The notes: generated by a model not told the origin, from the sequence alone. A stretch of 64,000 nt of DNA from Blakeslea trispora (GCA_025331445.1 JAIWNE010000020.1:310001-374000); one strand, 5' to 3'. Counted from the first letter of the stretch, positions 13,499-26,915 are shown. A program made the numbers and translations.

Positions 13499-15029
13499 GG
13501 AGGAAGTATGGTGTTTATTGATGAATCAAACCCTAGTACAAAACGTAGTCTGGTCGATATGAATCATGAATTAGGCAAGAAGAAATCAAGACGCCACACT
13601 GTTTCTACTGCTTATCGACCTACACTCAATATCGATACAAAGAACTTGGTCAACACAATGCATACTGCACCTCGTTCTGCTGCTGTCAGTGGTCAACCTA
13701 CCATGGGCCTTCCTATGCCATCTTCTTATGCCTTCCATCAGCCTCATGTACCTTCACAGATACAATCCCACTATGCGATCCATCATGAACAGAATTTAAG
13801 CACGGTTCATGAACGTAAACCATTACCCGATTGTCAAAAGCAACCTCTCACTATCACCTTACCCCCTCCTCCTACACCTCAAGAGCTGGGTTTGAAACAA
13901 GCGACTCTTCCTGACAACAGTCAACTAGGCACTACAGCAAAATACTACGAAAACATGTCAAGAGAACAACTGATTGCTCGCCTCATTCGACTGGAAACTG
14001 AGAAACAGGCGAGTCGTGATCCTCGACCTACGACTGACTCCATCCAGGAAGAGAACGAGCTAGAGGCTACATCCAAAGTTCAATCCTCTTCTCAGACAGA
14101 TGAAGACAAGTCTACTGTAGACGATGAAGAAGAGGAAGAAGAAGAAGAGTTGGCAGAGACACCAGCTGAAGCAGATACACAAATACAGTGTAAATGGAAA
14201 GACTGTGGTGAGATCTTTTATGATCTTCAGAAATTGATCAGTCACATCAACGATACACACGTAGGCAGTGGCAAGGTAAAGATGACATAAAAAAAACATA
14301 TTGAACACAATCACTTATATCCTATTGAAGGCTACTTATTGTTGTGAATGGGAAGGATGTGCTAGAAATCAAAAGCCATTCACCAAGCGTCATAAAATGT
14401 ACAATCACCTTAGGACACATACGGGAGAACGACCTTTTGTCTGTGACAAACCCAACTGCGGAAAACGATTCTCTCGCCCTGATTCATTGACAACACACAT
14501 CAAGACACATTCCAATGTTCGACCCTATATCTGTGTTGCCAAAGGTTGTGGTAAAGCCTATTATCATTCACGCTCTCTCAAGAAACACGAAAAGACACAC
14601 GACACCATACAGACACCAAAAATGATTACCACCATGATCACAAGACCCAATGTCACACAATACCCTAGTTCAGGGTCTACTGTATCCACACCTTTCAGTA
14701 CAGCCAGTGCACCTGCAGGTATTCATCATGTTGTGCCTGTGGACTATATGAGCAGTCAACTCCATTGCCATCCACCCTCGCATTCCATCATACACAGTCA
14801 ATCATTACCCAGCTCTCCTCATCCTAGCCTACATCCATCTACACCTCAAGCACAAGCCAGCTTTGCTCTGTTGCAATCACAGCAAACCAATAAGCCTTAT
14901 ACCCCCAATACGAATAATATGTTGTCATTCACTCCAGCAGGTATGGTTGAACAGCAGCAACAGAACCATGAGCCTCAACCTCTCTTGACTCAACCACATC
15001 CTATGTTTGATTCTGAGAATCAACAATAA
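12228..15029 (+). CDS. PolyQ-rich C2H2 zinc-finger transcription factor
   Basis: A likely nuclear DNA-binding regulator of about 892 residues from three exons: 12228-12572, 12644-14275 and 14331-15029. The N-terminal half is Ser/Pro/Gln-rich, with a long Gln/Ala tract from about 12805 to 13060 and a second pure CAA run near 13450-13497. A basic patch GKKKSRRH follows, then an acidic Glu run. Four C2H2 fingers sit in the last third: CKWKDCGEIF...H...H, CCEWEGCARNQKPF...H...H, CDKPNCGKRF...H...H and CVAKGCGKAY...H...H. The extended first two fingers and the TGERPF linker resemble GLI/ZIC-type arrangements, but I cannot assign an ortholog. The intron at 14276-14330 separates finger 1 from finger 2. 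The C-terminus is again Gln/Pro/Ser-rich. Targets are unknown. Confidence 0.8.
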
Positions 15030-15294
15030 CGTACACACACACACTATCTTGACAAGGCCTTTTTTTTTTTCTTTTTTTCTTTTTTTCTTTCTTTTCTTTC
15101 TTTTCTTTTAGATGCTCTCTGTTTTTAGTAAATCTAAGCCACTTTCTAAAGGACTGTGTTTCATTCTATTTACTCCTTCCATTTTTAAATACCTGTTTTG
15201 GGTGATAAGAAAAAAAAATTAAGTGTGTATGGATGTGGAGTAAGACATTTGCATATTTAAAACACTTTTTTTTTCTTATTATATATAATTTATT

Positions 15295-16669
15295 ATGGTT
15301 AAAGTCAAAGTGTTATCTCGGTCATCCAATGACTATATGAGAGAACGTGCTCAAGATATTCACAAAATACAGCGTAATTTCGACCCTTCAGCCCATCCTT
15401 TTGAAAAGGGAAGAGAATATGTTCGAGCACTGAATGCAGTCAAGTTGGATCGTATGTTTGCCAAACCATTTGTTGCTTCATTAGATGGACATATCGATGG
15501 TGTCTACTGTCTTACCAAACACCCTTCCAAGTTGAACTGCATGATCTCTGGTAGTGGTGATGGTGAGATTCGTGTCTGGGAACTGTCTGAACAAAACACG
15601 GTTTGGCGAGTCCAGGGCCATCGTGGTCTTGTCTCGGGTGTCTGCCCTGGTATTGATGAAGGCCGGTTCTTGTCTTGTTCCACTGACAAGACAGTCAAGG
15701 TCTGGGGTGATGATACAGATCCTATTGAGACCTACATGGGCAAGCATGCCTTCACTGGTCTCTCTCATCACCGTTCCGAACCTCTCTTTGCTACCTCAGG
15801 TGGCACAGTCGAAGTATGGGATGAAAACCGTTCCGAACCCATTCACGATTTTGCTTGGGGTGCTGATTCATACCAGACTGTCAAGTTCAACCAGGTACAA
15901 CAAAACATCTTTGCTTCGTGTGGTACAGATCGTACCATTGTCCTGTACGATTTAAGAACAAGCACAGCCATCACCAAACTTGTCATGTCCCTCAAGACCA
16001 ATGCAATTGCTTGGAACCCCATTGAAGCTTATTCTTTCACAAGTGGTAGTGAAGACCATAATGCCTATACCTTTGATATGAGAAACATGAAGTCAGCCAA
16101 GAATGTCATCAAGGATCATGTTTCTGCCATGTAAGTTTGTTTTATTGGTAAGGCTGCATCTTATTGACTCTTCATTTGTTAGTATGGATGTTGATTATTC
16201 CCCTACCGGTCAAGAGATTGTGACAGGTTCTTATGATCGTACTATCCGTCTTTATGATGTTGGACAGGGTCACAGTAGAGATTGTTACCATACAAAGCGT
16301 ATGCAGAGAGTGTTTTCCGTTCAATTTTCGATGGATAGTAAATATGTGCTTTCGGGTTCAGATGATGGCAATGTTCGTATCTGGAAGGCTCATGCCAGTG
16401 AGAAGATTGGTGTTCAAGACTGGCGTGAAAAGAACAAGCTTGAATATGCCAACAAGCTCAAGGAAAGATACGGCCATATGCAAGAGATCCGTAGAATTGA
16501 TAAGCATAGAAGAACACCCAAGGATATTAAGCTTGCTGATAGTCGAAAGAAGGAGATGGTCAATGCTGAAAAGAGAAAGGATGAACTCAGACGAAAGCAC
16601 TCCAAGAAGGTGGATTCAGTTAGACGTGTGCCTGAAAGAGAAAAGTCCATTATTGGTGTTGCCAAATAA
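15295..16669 (+). CDS. SOF1: Sof1/DCAF13-type WD40 protein of the SSU processome
   Basis: A nucleolar WD-repeat protein needed for 18S rRNA maturation with the U3 snoRNP. Two exons, 15295-16130 and 16183-16669, give about 440 residues, slightly shorter than yeast Sof1. The N-terminal MVKVKVLSRSSNDYMRER and the (D/N)PSAHPFEKGREYVRALNA block are characteristic of the family. WD repeats run through the middle (SGSGDGEIRVWEL, GTDRTIVLYDLR, GSYDRTIRLYD, GSDDGNVRIWK). The basic C-terminal tail (KERYGHM...HRRTPKDI) is the Sof1-like domain. Codon use is that of a well-expressed gene. The call is secure. Confidence 0.95.
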
Positions 16670-17242
16670 GTTTCTTTCTTTACTTTTCATCTATTTCATT
16701 TTCTTCATTCAGTTCTGTGTACATTATAAACTCATATTATTCGTCTCTCTGCATTTCTTTTTTTAATAATAAATAAACTTTTTTCCGGACAAAAGTTGAA
16801 ATCAATTTGAAGCAAAATAAATAAATTGAAGCACCAACAGAAATCAGTTTAGAGCAAAGAAAGCCTAGTGCAAATGTTCCAATTCATTCATGTTGCTTGT
16901 TTGATTTGTGAATCTTCATAGAACTATGCCACCTTGACCAACTTGTCCTTTTGACTGCTTATCATCTAGTATACTAGCTCGGCAAAGCAGTCCGGTATGT
17001 GCACTCTTCCCAATTCTATTTAGCTCTCTTTGAAGAGCAAAATGTCAGTTACAGTATTCTGATGGATTGATTCCTCGATTTATGAACTCTTTAATTTTAT
17101 TTTTGTATCATTTTATATTAATTCTTTGATTGATTTAATTCTCAACAAAATCCCAATAATTTCCGAATAAAGTGTACATATTCATCATCCAATCGGAATG
17201 CATGAAATGCATTTTCTCTCTCTTTTCTTTTCTATCTTTATT
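16670..17242. other. Intergenic spacer
   Basis: About 570 bp of AT-rich sequence holding the SOF1 3' UTR (T-rich, AATAAA near 16771) and the promoter of the next gene. No coding signal seen. Confidence 0.5.
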
Positions 17243-18007
17243 ATGCCACCTCGATTTCAGCCAGTTCAAGCTGCTAATCAAAAGCCTCTTTACAATGAAA
17301 TAATAGCCTTACAGAAGCTACTAGGCACTGTAAGTTGAATGGCATGATCTTGTCAACTTATTCACTCTCTCTTTTTATAGGACATCCTTGAACAAGCAGC
17401 AAGAATTTTAGACCATTTTACAGCTGTTAAACAAAAGTAAAGGTGTATTTTGTATGCTAGACTTGCAATAACACTATTTCGATCTTAGTAAACTCGAAAC
17501 TACTTCCTTTCAGACACCATCTCAGCTCAATGACAAACTAAAAGAAAAGTGTGAAGAGTTCGAGACTGTGTGTGATCAGATTTACTACATTCTGGTACTA
17601 TCTTATTACATCAAGAGAGTGGGACATCTCAAAGTAAACTTTCTTTTTGGTAGGAACAATCCAAACATGTATTACAGCTAGACTATCAACAAAAGACGAT
17701 TCAGGCAAAAGAACTTAAAAAGGAACAACAGGCTATGGATAAGATGGAAACAGACAATCATGATGCCATGCAGATAGATCAAGACATGGACTTTTCATCA
17801 GCACAACTAGACATGTCGATGGACGAAACAACAGAGACAGAAAACAAACAAAAGCCAATGACAATTGATGAAGAAGACATGGAAGAATTACTACAGATTC
17901 AAAGGGATCGACTGGATTGGCTCAAGAATGTCGTTGTGCTCGGTATGGATGCCGATGCTGCCAAATCCAATGGAAAAGAAGAAAAAGCACAAGATTTGTT
18001 GTTTTAA
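17243..18007 (+). CDS. Small coiled-coil protein, possibly a Mediator tail subunit (Med29/Med2-like)
   Basis: Four exons, 17243-17329, 17381-17436, 17489-17594 and 17654-18007, give about 200 residues. The N-terminal half is predicted helical, with KPLYNEIIALQKLLG, ILEQAARILDHF and CEEFETVCDQIYYILEQSKH. The last block resembles the conserved helix of Med29/intersex-type Mediator subunits (F-x(3)-CDQ-x(3)-L). An acidic Met/Asp/Glu-rich linker follows, then a final helix with ERL-like QIQRDRLDWLKNV. The Mediator assignment is a weak inference from this one block; otherwise it is an uncharacterised nuclear-type acidic protein. Its stop codon lies only 37 bp from that of the convergent downstream gene. 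Confidence 0.75.
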
Positions 18008-18044
18008 TTATAATAAAAAGAGAGAAGGGTATCCACTATTTCGT

Positions 18045-18561
18045 TTAAAACCTTTTACGAACAAACTGAACTATGGGACCTATAAGACGTTCTGCAAAGA
18101 AAGGTGTCATGGCAGCTGAAGCTGCTATACGTAAGGGTAGCAGGGCCTATTCCGAATTAAAAAAGATGTATGATGAAAGCGTTTTTTAATCTTACCTTGA
18201 CAATACAGTACGTGGTGACTAAATTCACCATCACACGATTATCTGCTTCTAATGGTTCATATTTATAGTAAACACGCGCCTTATTAATGAAACGATTGCC
18301 TTCAGATACAACCGATTCTGGAAAGGGAATCTTCAGGTCGGAGGAATCCAATACGAAATAGATAAACGGGAAAGGAGCTATGGCTGTGAGTTCGTGCAGG
18401 ATAGCGAATGAAGTCATGTAAGATCCCGGCTTGCTTTTGAATTGCTCGGCATACTTTCTGTAGCCTGTCAAAGGCTTATCTGCAGTTGCTGTATAGGCTC
18501 TTCTTTGCCAGAATTGCTTTGAAGAAAACGAATGTCTAAGAGAAAGAAGATGACGAGACAT
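18045..18561 (-). CDS. Mitochondrial inner-membrane protein, Mrx15-like
   Basis: Two exons on the minus strand, 18561-18196 and 18146-18045 (49-bp intron), give about 155 residues. The start at 18561 (MSRHLLSLRHSF) opens an Arg/Ser-rich presequence expected to target mitochondria. A conserved core follows: FKSKPGSYMTSFAILHELTA, a hydrophobic segment FPFIYFVLD, then FPESVVSEGNRFINKARVYY. A second segment spans the splice site (YCIVKALLPLRIAASAAM). This pattern matches the fungal family of yeast Mrx15/YNR040W, a mitochondrial ribosome receptor; that assignment comes from memory of the family and is moderate. The second exon is only 34 codons and opposes an unrelated 38-codon open frame on the plus strand. 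Confidence 0.7.
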
Positions 18562-19451
18562 GAATATCAATGCAAAAATAAAAAAAAAGGATGCTTATGG
18601 AAGCTTTAAATTTTTTGGCTGCGATTCAATTTTGCAGAAACCCATTTCTCGTTTCTCTCTTGCTGTCATAAGCTAATCAAATAGCTGACCTGCCGAAAGT
18701 GTTGTTATGAAACAAGAAGATGGTGAACGAATAATGCTGCGGTTTATTTTTTAAAGAAAAGAAAGCTAATGACAAATTGAAGGGTATTCTGAAAGCAAGA
18801 TTCAAGTGCTTTTCTTTTCTGAGTAACTTGTGTTGTATAATTACTTTATATCTTTCTGACACAATAAAGATAGAGTTATAAATTTAAGCTGAAACAAGAA
18901 AGTTAGGGTACTGTTATTTTTGTTTGCATCACAATTGACACTTCTTCTTTGTCTTACAGAATGCATAATTTATTACATTGATTACCCCACAATGATAGGG
19001 CCAAAAGTCACACAATAAAGCAGCAAACAATCGTCACTTGAAAACTTGTATTTGACTATAGTGTAATCAATATTTAGTTTATCTGGCTCTATTGGACAAA
19101 TAGGAGGAAAGGAAAAGTTACTTGCTCTCTTCCTCCCTTTGTACTATATTAGATAATGGCTACCTCTCGCCTATCCCTCCTATCCCTCCTTCCCCCCACA
19201 GAAGCAAGAAAGAAAGTGAAACTAGGATAACAGCAATTCCTTTCTTTTCATATAAAAAAAAAGAGGGAGGAAAGGCTAACAAAACGTGATTTGTAACCAA
19301 GATCTTTATTTTTGGAAGCAATCAGCTTGTTTATATAAACATACATAATTGCCAACAAATGTTTTCTTCCAAGTTGTGAAACATTATGAATGTGGCGAAA
19401 AAAAAAAGAGGAAAATTAAGGAGAGAGCGAGAAAGTACTTTATTATATGTT
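18562..19451. other. Intergenic spacer
   Basis: About 890 bp with T-tracts and purine runs (for example near 19250-19275 and 19398-19435) and no convincing gene. It serves as promoter of the Mrx15-like gene and as 3' flank of the next minus-strand gene. Confidence 0.45.
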
Positions 19452-20437
<986 letters not shown>

Positions 20438-21647
20438 GATGGAAGATTTGTAATTGAGAGGGAAAGTGGAATAAGAAAGAAGAAAAGAGATTGAAAGAGA
20501 AGATATAAAAAAGAATATTAACACTAGCTACAAACAAAGGGTATGAAGTAATGGAAAATGCCAGCAAGCCGGAAATGTATATAAATATATGCTAAATGTG
20601 TGTGTGTGTGTGATATGTATAATGAGCGAAAAAAAAAAAAAGAAATGGCACGCCTAATCTTTTTTTAAAAGTAATATAAACAGAACAAAGAAAGAAGAAG
20701 AAAAAAAGAGCAAATATTGGGTCAACCTATTTGTGATTTTCCTAGTTTCTTTATAGAGAGAGAGAAATTGTTTTATAAAATAAAGAAGAGAAAGAAAGAG
20801 AGAAGAGAGAGTTGAAACAGATTTAAACATTTGTAAAATAAAGTTTTTTTTTACTCTGCGGCATCACTCCCTATTCCATCGTTCTTTTTTTTTACATCAG
20901 AAAAGAAATTAAAGTAGTGAACAAGAAAAGGCAATGTCGAATTGTATTCCTTAAGCAGCCTTGATACTTGTCAAAACGTTCTTATTGATAACATGTATCG
21001 TTGTCATAATTTAGGTCATTTCGTTATTTCTTTTATTTTATTGCTAAGCAATATAACATTTACATTTGCTTTATTATTGTTATTAGTATTTGATTGTTTT
21101 ATTGTTTTTATTCAAGCAAATTGCATTCGTTTGTGTTCAATATCTTTATTATTAAGGAGAGGTTAGAACGAAAAAAGACAGAGTCGAAAAGAAAGCAGAC
21201 AAAAAGAGAAAACGTTCAGTTCTTTCTTTTGATTTCAATTGGTTCTACCGAAAATGACTTTTTTGCTCTATTGACTTGAGATCGAAAGGCAATAAGAATA
21301 GAATAGTCAAAATAAGCACATGGTTCACATTTGGGCATAATTCCCTTATCTTATAATACAAAGAGTTTGTTTCAAATACACAAATGAGGATGAAGAGAAT
21401 AGGAGGAAATAAAAAAAAAAACGGGACTCCTGACTTTTTTTTTATATGTAAAATAGGAGAGTTATATAAAAAGAGAAAAATAGTCATTTCTTTGACTTTA
21501 TGTAAAATGTGTAGAATAAGATTTTTTTATTGTTCTTTTTTCTTTTGAAAAAAAAGAAACAAAAAGAATGCAATGTTTAAGATGAGTTAAAAACAAAAGG
21601 AAAAAAAAGATGCAATAAGGAAAATGTCAGTAGAATATTGGAATTCC
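20438..21647. other. Promoter/leader region of the two-finger C2H2 gene
   Basis: About 1.2 kb of AT-rich spacer. It contains a (TG)n run near 20598-20612, purine-rich blocks near 20755-20815 and several poly-A/T tracts. No coding sequence with recognisable motifs was found on either strand. Confidence 0.45.
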
Positions 21648-23767
21648 TTATAAAGCATTGGCATTGTAAATAGCTTCAGGTACATAAGAGGCAGTGATTT
21701 GTTTGCCACCAAACCATCTACCATTCAATGCACCAATTGCTTTTTCGGCAGAAGGAATGCTATCAAACTTCAAAAAGACTTCACCCTACATACATAAAGA
21801 GAGTCAGACAATCTACATTCAAATTTTCTTTGCTTGAAATTTACCATTGAATCTGCATTGACTTTGATATGTTCAACAGTACCATAACGTTCGCATTCTA
21901 ACTTGATATCAGCCTCAAGGTCACTTACCCAATCAGGATCAGTCTCTCTGTAAAAATGTATGTAAGCAGATTAGAAAACAAAACAAACAAACAAATAAAA
22001 AGCAGAAAAAAATTATCCACTTACTCGGCAGGATTAAACATATTGTTCAACATGATATAGCGTGTGGCAACAGTGGGAATGTGTGGTTTAGGTCTTTTGG
22101 TGCTTGACAGTTAGTCTCAATGTCTTTTTCTTTTTCTGCATATGTGTGAACACTTACGGGGCAACAGGAGTAGCTACAGGTGATGGCTCATAGTTATTGC
22201 TATTTGATTCTCGAGCTGCTAACTTGGCCATCAATTCAACCCTAGAAAGTGAGTTCATGGCAACACCTTCCGTTTCTATCAAATACAACATCATTAGTAT
22301 CTTTTTCTTTTTTTCTGGTTAAGCAAATATACCTTCATCATCAAGATTGAAACTGAGATTGCTTGTCATAGGATTCTTTTCAGTAACAAGACCAACCTTG
22401 AGCTATATGAGACAAGGCAAACAGAAAAAGAGTATAAGTACATATGATATACACATACACAAAATATCGTCTTACACTTCTACCAGCAAGTTCAAATCCA
22501 TTCATTTTCTCTAAAGCAGTCTTTGCATCAGTAGCGTTTTTATATTGAATAAAACCAAAGCCCTTTGAACGACCCGTCTCTGTATCTAACAATAAAGTCA
22601 ATATACACCAATAAAGAAAAAAGTCTCCATTGCTTCAGCTACCTTTGTGCAGATTGACAAAATCTAAAGGACCAAAAGGCTCGAATATCTGGCGCACATC
22701 ATCTTCCGTCAAACTAAAATGAAGTGATCCTACATACAATCGTTGATAAGAAGGTTCTTGTAGTAATCCCATACTAAAACAATAAGATTAATTAATCAAT
22801 GCTTATAGATTCTTATTCAGTTACTTACGCGTTTCTTTGTGCTTGCATAGCCAATCTGTTCTTTTCAGCTTCTGAGAGTTGCACAATGACTGGAATTCCT
22901 AAAAGTTTTTGTCCTGATAATGCTAAAGCGTTTTGTACAGATACCTCTTCATAAAACTCAACATATCCACACCTTTGTATATATATATGAAACGTATAAG
23001 TATCAGATGCAAATCTTTCTCTCATCCTATTTTTTTACCCTTTCGACTTTCTTGAATTTCTGTCGGTAATAATGGTAGCTTCACGAACACGACCAGCCTG
23101 AGAAAAGAAGTCGTCCAGTTCACGTCGAGTCAAGCGAGCAGCTAGTTGAGTCACGAAAACTGTTCTTCTGTCTCGATCTTCTTCAGGTATAGGTGGGGAA
23201 GGTGATCGACCACGTCCTCTTCTTTTGCTGTCTCTATACCTATCATGAGGGTCATGGTGAATAGATGGTGGTGGTGTTCTACTACGTCTTCTACGTGTAG
23301 GGCTTCTAGAGTGTCTTCTTCTACTACTACTTCTTTTATACTCACGAGAAGGAGAACGTCTATGTCTTCTTTCTCTACTGAGTGAACGAGAAGAGCGACG
23401 ACATCTCCTACTGCTTTCAGAACGGTGGCGTGAACTGCGGTGACGTGAGTGTGAGCGTGAGGAGTGTCGATGTTCGGCGTGGCGAGTGCTATGAAAGAAA
23501 AATTTAGTTTAATGTGCAAAAAAATTAATATCATGATCAACTTACCGGCGTTCATCGTCTCTATAATCTCGATAGTCTCGGTGGCCCCTTGATTCTCGGT
23601 GTTCTTTGTAGTCTCGGTGATCTTTGTATTCTTGATGAGAAGGCATAGGCTGTTCTTCCTTTCAAACAACAATTGTGATTAATTTTTTTTTTTTACCAAA
23701 AGTGCTATTGGTTTACCTTCTTTTCTTGATAAGGAGCATCAAGCATAGCTTCAACGTCAGCGTCCAT
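21648..23767 (-). CDS. RBM39/CAPER-type SR-like splicing factor
   Basis: Eleven minus-strand exons join in frame: 23767-23717, 23658-23546, 23488-23039, 22972-22829, 22773-22643, 22585-22476, 22402-22333, 22275-22158, 22102-22025, 21947-21845 and 21785-21648, giving about 501 residues. Domain order is an Arg/His/Ser-rich RS region, RRM1 ([20 protein letters not shown] ... GCGYVEFYE), the conserved connector [11 protein letters not shown]2 ([17 protein letters not shown] ... GFGFIQYK), a linker, and a C-terminal U2AF-homology motif (GEVFLKFDS ... [15 protein letters not shown]) with the RWF loop that binds tryptophan ligands. This is the RBM39/Rsd1/Puf60-relative layout, acting in 3' splice-site recognition. 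The call is firm; the gene is the most intron-rich one in the window together with its helicase neighbour. Confidence 0.93.
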
Positions 23768-24158
23768 ATTGAATTGGTATGTAATTTAATACGTTCTAGT
23801 AGAGAGAGGTTTTCTTCTTTTTTGAAGTTTGTGAACTGCCTTGTTAAAGGGAAGACAAAATAAAAGAGCAAAGAGAGAGAAATAGAAAATTTTAGAAAAA
23901 AAAAAAGAGGAGCATACAAAAATACCGATCCGATCAATTTGATTGGCTAGAAAAGAAGATGACGTTTTAAAGATCAAACAGTTGTAGCATTGTTTGACAA
24001 TAGACTCAACTAACTTGACTCGAGAAACAAAGGGATTGGCAATCTATCGGTATTAAACTCCAACTGGTTTTAGACAGCATAAAAACACCAATTGCAAGTT
24101 TATTTTTTTAGAGTAAAATTTGGTTTATTGTGCCTCCCCTTAAAGAGAATGATTACAT
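23768..24158. other. Intergenic spacer upstream of the RBM39-like gene
   Basis: About 390 bp between two minus-strand genes, holding the RBM39-like promoter/leader and the helicase 3' UTR. No gene seen. Confidence 0.45.
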
Positions 24159-26915
24159 TTATGTTTGAACTTTGGGCTTGACAATAGCGTCGCTCTCATT
24201 AGAATCATTGTCGTTTGTCTTGTTGTCGTCTTCATGATCGTTTGTTAGCCATTTAACCCATTTACATAGAAACCTGTTGCTTTGGCTAGATTTTTCAGCC
24301 CTTCCTTTCATAGTTGTCATGTTTCCAACAATAACTAGTTGTCTTTTTGCTCTTGTGATTGCAACTATTTCATTCAATTTCAATTTCAATTGGTTAACAT
24401 AGACAACAATTCATTTATCTTTACCATTCAAACGTCTTTTTTCTCCAACGAACCCTACTAGGCCAATTTTGTTTGATCTCACCATAGAGAGGATGATAAC
24501 TTCTTTTTCTTTGCCCTGAAAACCGTCAACAGATCCTATCTCGATATCTTCGAAATCATCTCCTAGGCTGTTCTGTAGGTGGCTAACTTGAGCTGAATAA
24601 GGAGTGATTACACCAATTTCGCTTTTCTTGACGCCATATTCCAAGAGTTCGTATATGACATTGACAACAATAGCTACTTCCTTCAAGTTGTAGAAGCTGT
24701 TATCATCAAATTGTTTGCTTTTTTGTTCTTCGGCGTCGCCAAGTCGTGCTGTATCATACATAATAATGGCTTTTGTTGTATCTTCGTTCCTCTCGACGTG
24801 ATCAAGATCGCACAATAAATGGTCCTGAACACTAGGATGGGCAACAAGTTTGTTGTCATAAAGATGCATTGAACTGAATTCCATAATAACTGAGTTCATT
24901 CGGTATTGTATTTCCAGCATCCGTTTTATTCCATCGCCATAAGTATCCAACAATCTGTCAAAAAGGGAATAAGACAAAGTGTTGCAAACAGACATTCCTT
25001 TTTCTACAAATGCATTGTCTGTAGTAGAAAGGACAGTAGGAGGCAATTGCAAATGATCGCCCGCCTAAGTTTTTTTTTTTCGTTTTCTCTTAGCATTCTT
25101 TTTTTTTAAAGAACAAAAAAGGAACATACCAGAATTACTTTTCTTGCTTTTACAAGTGCTACCCAACAGTCAGGTTCAGTCGCTTGGCTAGCTTCGTCAA
25201 TAATGACAACATCGAATTCCATGTCCTCCAAGTCTCTGCTTCCAGAACTAAATTGAAAAAATAGGCAAGTTAAATGTATGCATGGTTTCATATGCGTAGT
25301 CAAGGAATTACACACCCGCATAGAGTTGAAAAGACCACATCAGCTTTCAAAATCAATGCTTTTCTAACAATACGTTTGGGAGAATCCCTGGGAGCTTTTT
25401 TATCAAGACTATTCTCGATGCATGCTGGAGATATTCTAGCAAGATTTCCGACCCGAATGACCTCCATACCTCCCCTGCCTACAACGCGTTCCATCAAATT
25501 ATCTATACGAAATAAATAAATATATATAAGAAACAGAATTACAATCATAGTTAATAGTGATGAGCCTTTTTTTTTTTTATAAAAGAAAATTGGGGAGGAC
25601 TTAAAACTAACCAACAGCCACGTTTGATGGTCCAGTAACTAAAACTGTTTTTGCCTGCTTGTGTAATTGACGAATGATCTCCACTAGTGTTTGAGTTTTA
25701 CCAGTCTAAAAAATATTTGAGCTTATATAGAAATACAAAAATTAATTATTGCAAGCCAGTACTTACTCCTGCAGGGAAGAAAATTAGTTTCTCTTTTACA
25801 AGACATTTGTTTATGAAAAACAATTGCTTTGGCTATTTACCTGGTGGTCCATGAATCAATGCAATTTCTGGAGAATGGAGTGCAAAAGAAGCAGCTTCTT
25901 CTTGGTACTTGTTTAGTTTTGTATCAAACAAAACCAATTTGTCCCTGTCTATGGCTGGTAAACAAGGGGATTTCTTTTCAAGTAAGATTGAAGCAAGACT
26001 GTTAAGTCTTTTTAGTTTATCTTTCATCTTTAGATTTTGTAAGGCCCCCAACATTCTAGAATGTAATCCATAATCAGTGAATAGATGTGAATAGTATTCC
26101 TTTTTCTTTCTTTCATACCTGCTGTATGGAACATAGCATGGTAGTTGTACACTAATGTTTAGATTATAAGAAAAATTGTCAATTAATAACAAAAAAAAAG
26201 TAGGGCAGCATTATTGTGATTTACATTTGGCAGATATCTCTCAAGCTAGCCGGGAGATCAGTAAGATCATTGCAAAGGATAAGATGAATCTCGTGCTTCT
26301 TTACTCGAGATACAACTGCGTGAAATCCTTCATGTACTCTGTTGGAATGAGGGTCATATCTACTCAGAGAGACAACATTTCCTTTTGCAATTTTATGAGG
26401 TGGAATAGTAACATCATGACCAATGATGGTTTGTTCCATCCCTAATACTACGTTACTGAATGCAAAAAAAAAAAAAAAAAAAAAAAAAATTAGCTCTACG
26501 GATCATAAATGTCTACTCACGCATAAAAAAAAAAGCTTACTATAATCCAGCTATATCTCTACGACCCTCTAAAATAAAATTCCTCCTTCAGTAAGTATAT
26601 CTCTAGTGTTTTCTGTTGCTTTATATTTTTCAATAATAAAATACCTTTGACTTCGAGTTTGCAAATGGCAATTCCTTTCTTGACTAAATCATCCAATGGT
26701 AAGACTGGTATCTTTTCTTGATTGCGCTCTTCCAGAACTAGATCAATTAGATGCCTGATATACTCTTGCGACTTGTTCACGTCCTGAATGCATTCTTGCA
26801 ACCCCTTCATATGCTGAATACGTTCTTGTGAGTCGACAATACACTGGTCTTCGTAAAGTGATTCTCGATCAGCTATGGCCAAGTTGGCAAGCATCTTAGT
26901 AACTAGCGCCAACAT
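24159..26915 (-). CDS. HCS1: Upf1-family SF1 helicase (IGHMBP2/Hcs1 type)
   Basis: Minus-strand exons: 26915-26645, 26568-26541, 26455-26225, 26151-26119, 26055-25841, 25768-25767, 25705-25612, 25502-25316, 25247-25130, 25064-24425 and 24364-24159, about 674 residues, close to yeast Hcs1. The N-terminal helix EYIRHLIDLVLEERNQEK and the LEVKEGRRDIAGLY block match the IGHMBP2/Hcs1 barrel region. Helicase motifs: I GPPGTGKT, Ia TGPSNVAVDNL, II IIDEASQATEP, III GDHLQLPPT, QYRMN, V SVDGFQGKEKEVII and VI LNVAITRAKRQL. It should unwind DNA or RNA 5'-3' using ATP. Walker A needs a 2-nt exon (25767-25768) with canonical splice sites on both sides; without it the frame breaks. Exons 2 (28 nt) and 4 (33 nt) are also tiny. 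The start at 26915 is the first ATG of the frame; an upstream non-coding exon is possible. Confidence 0.9.

Noticed and set aside
18074..18190. 38-codon plus-strand frame after the Mediator-like gene
   Set aside because: It lies opposite the second exon of the Mrx15-like gene, whose spliced reading (VKALLPLRIAASAAM) is far better supported.
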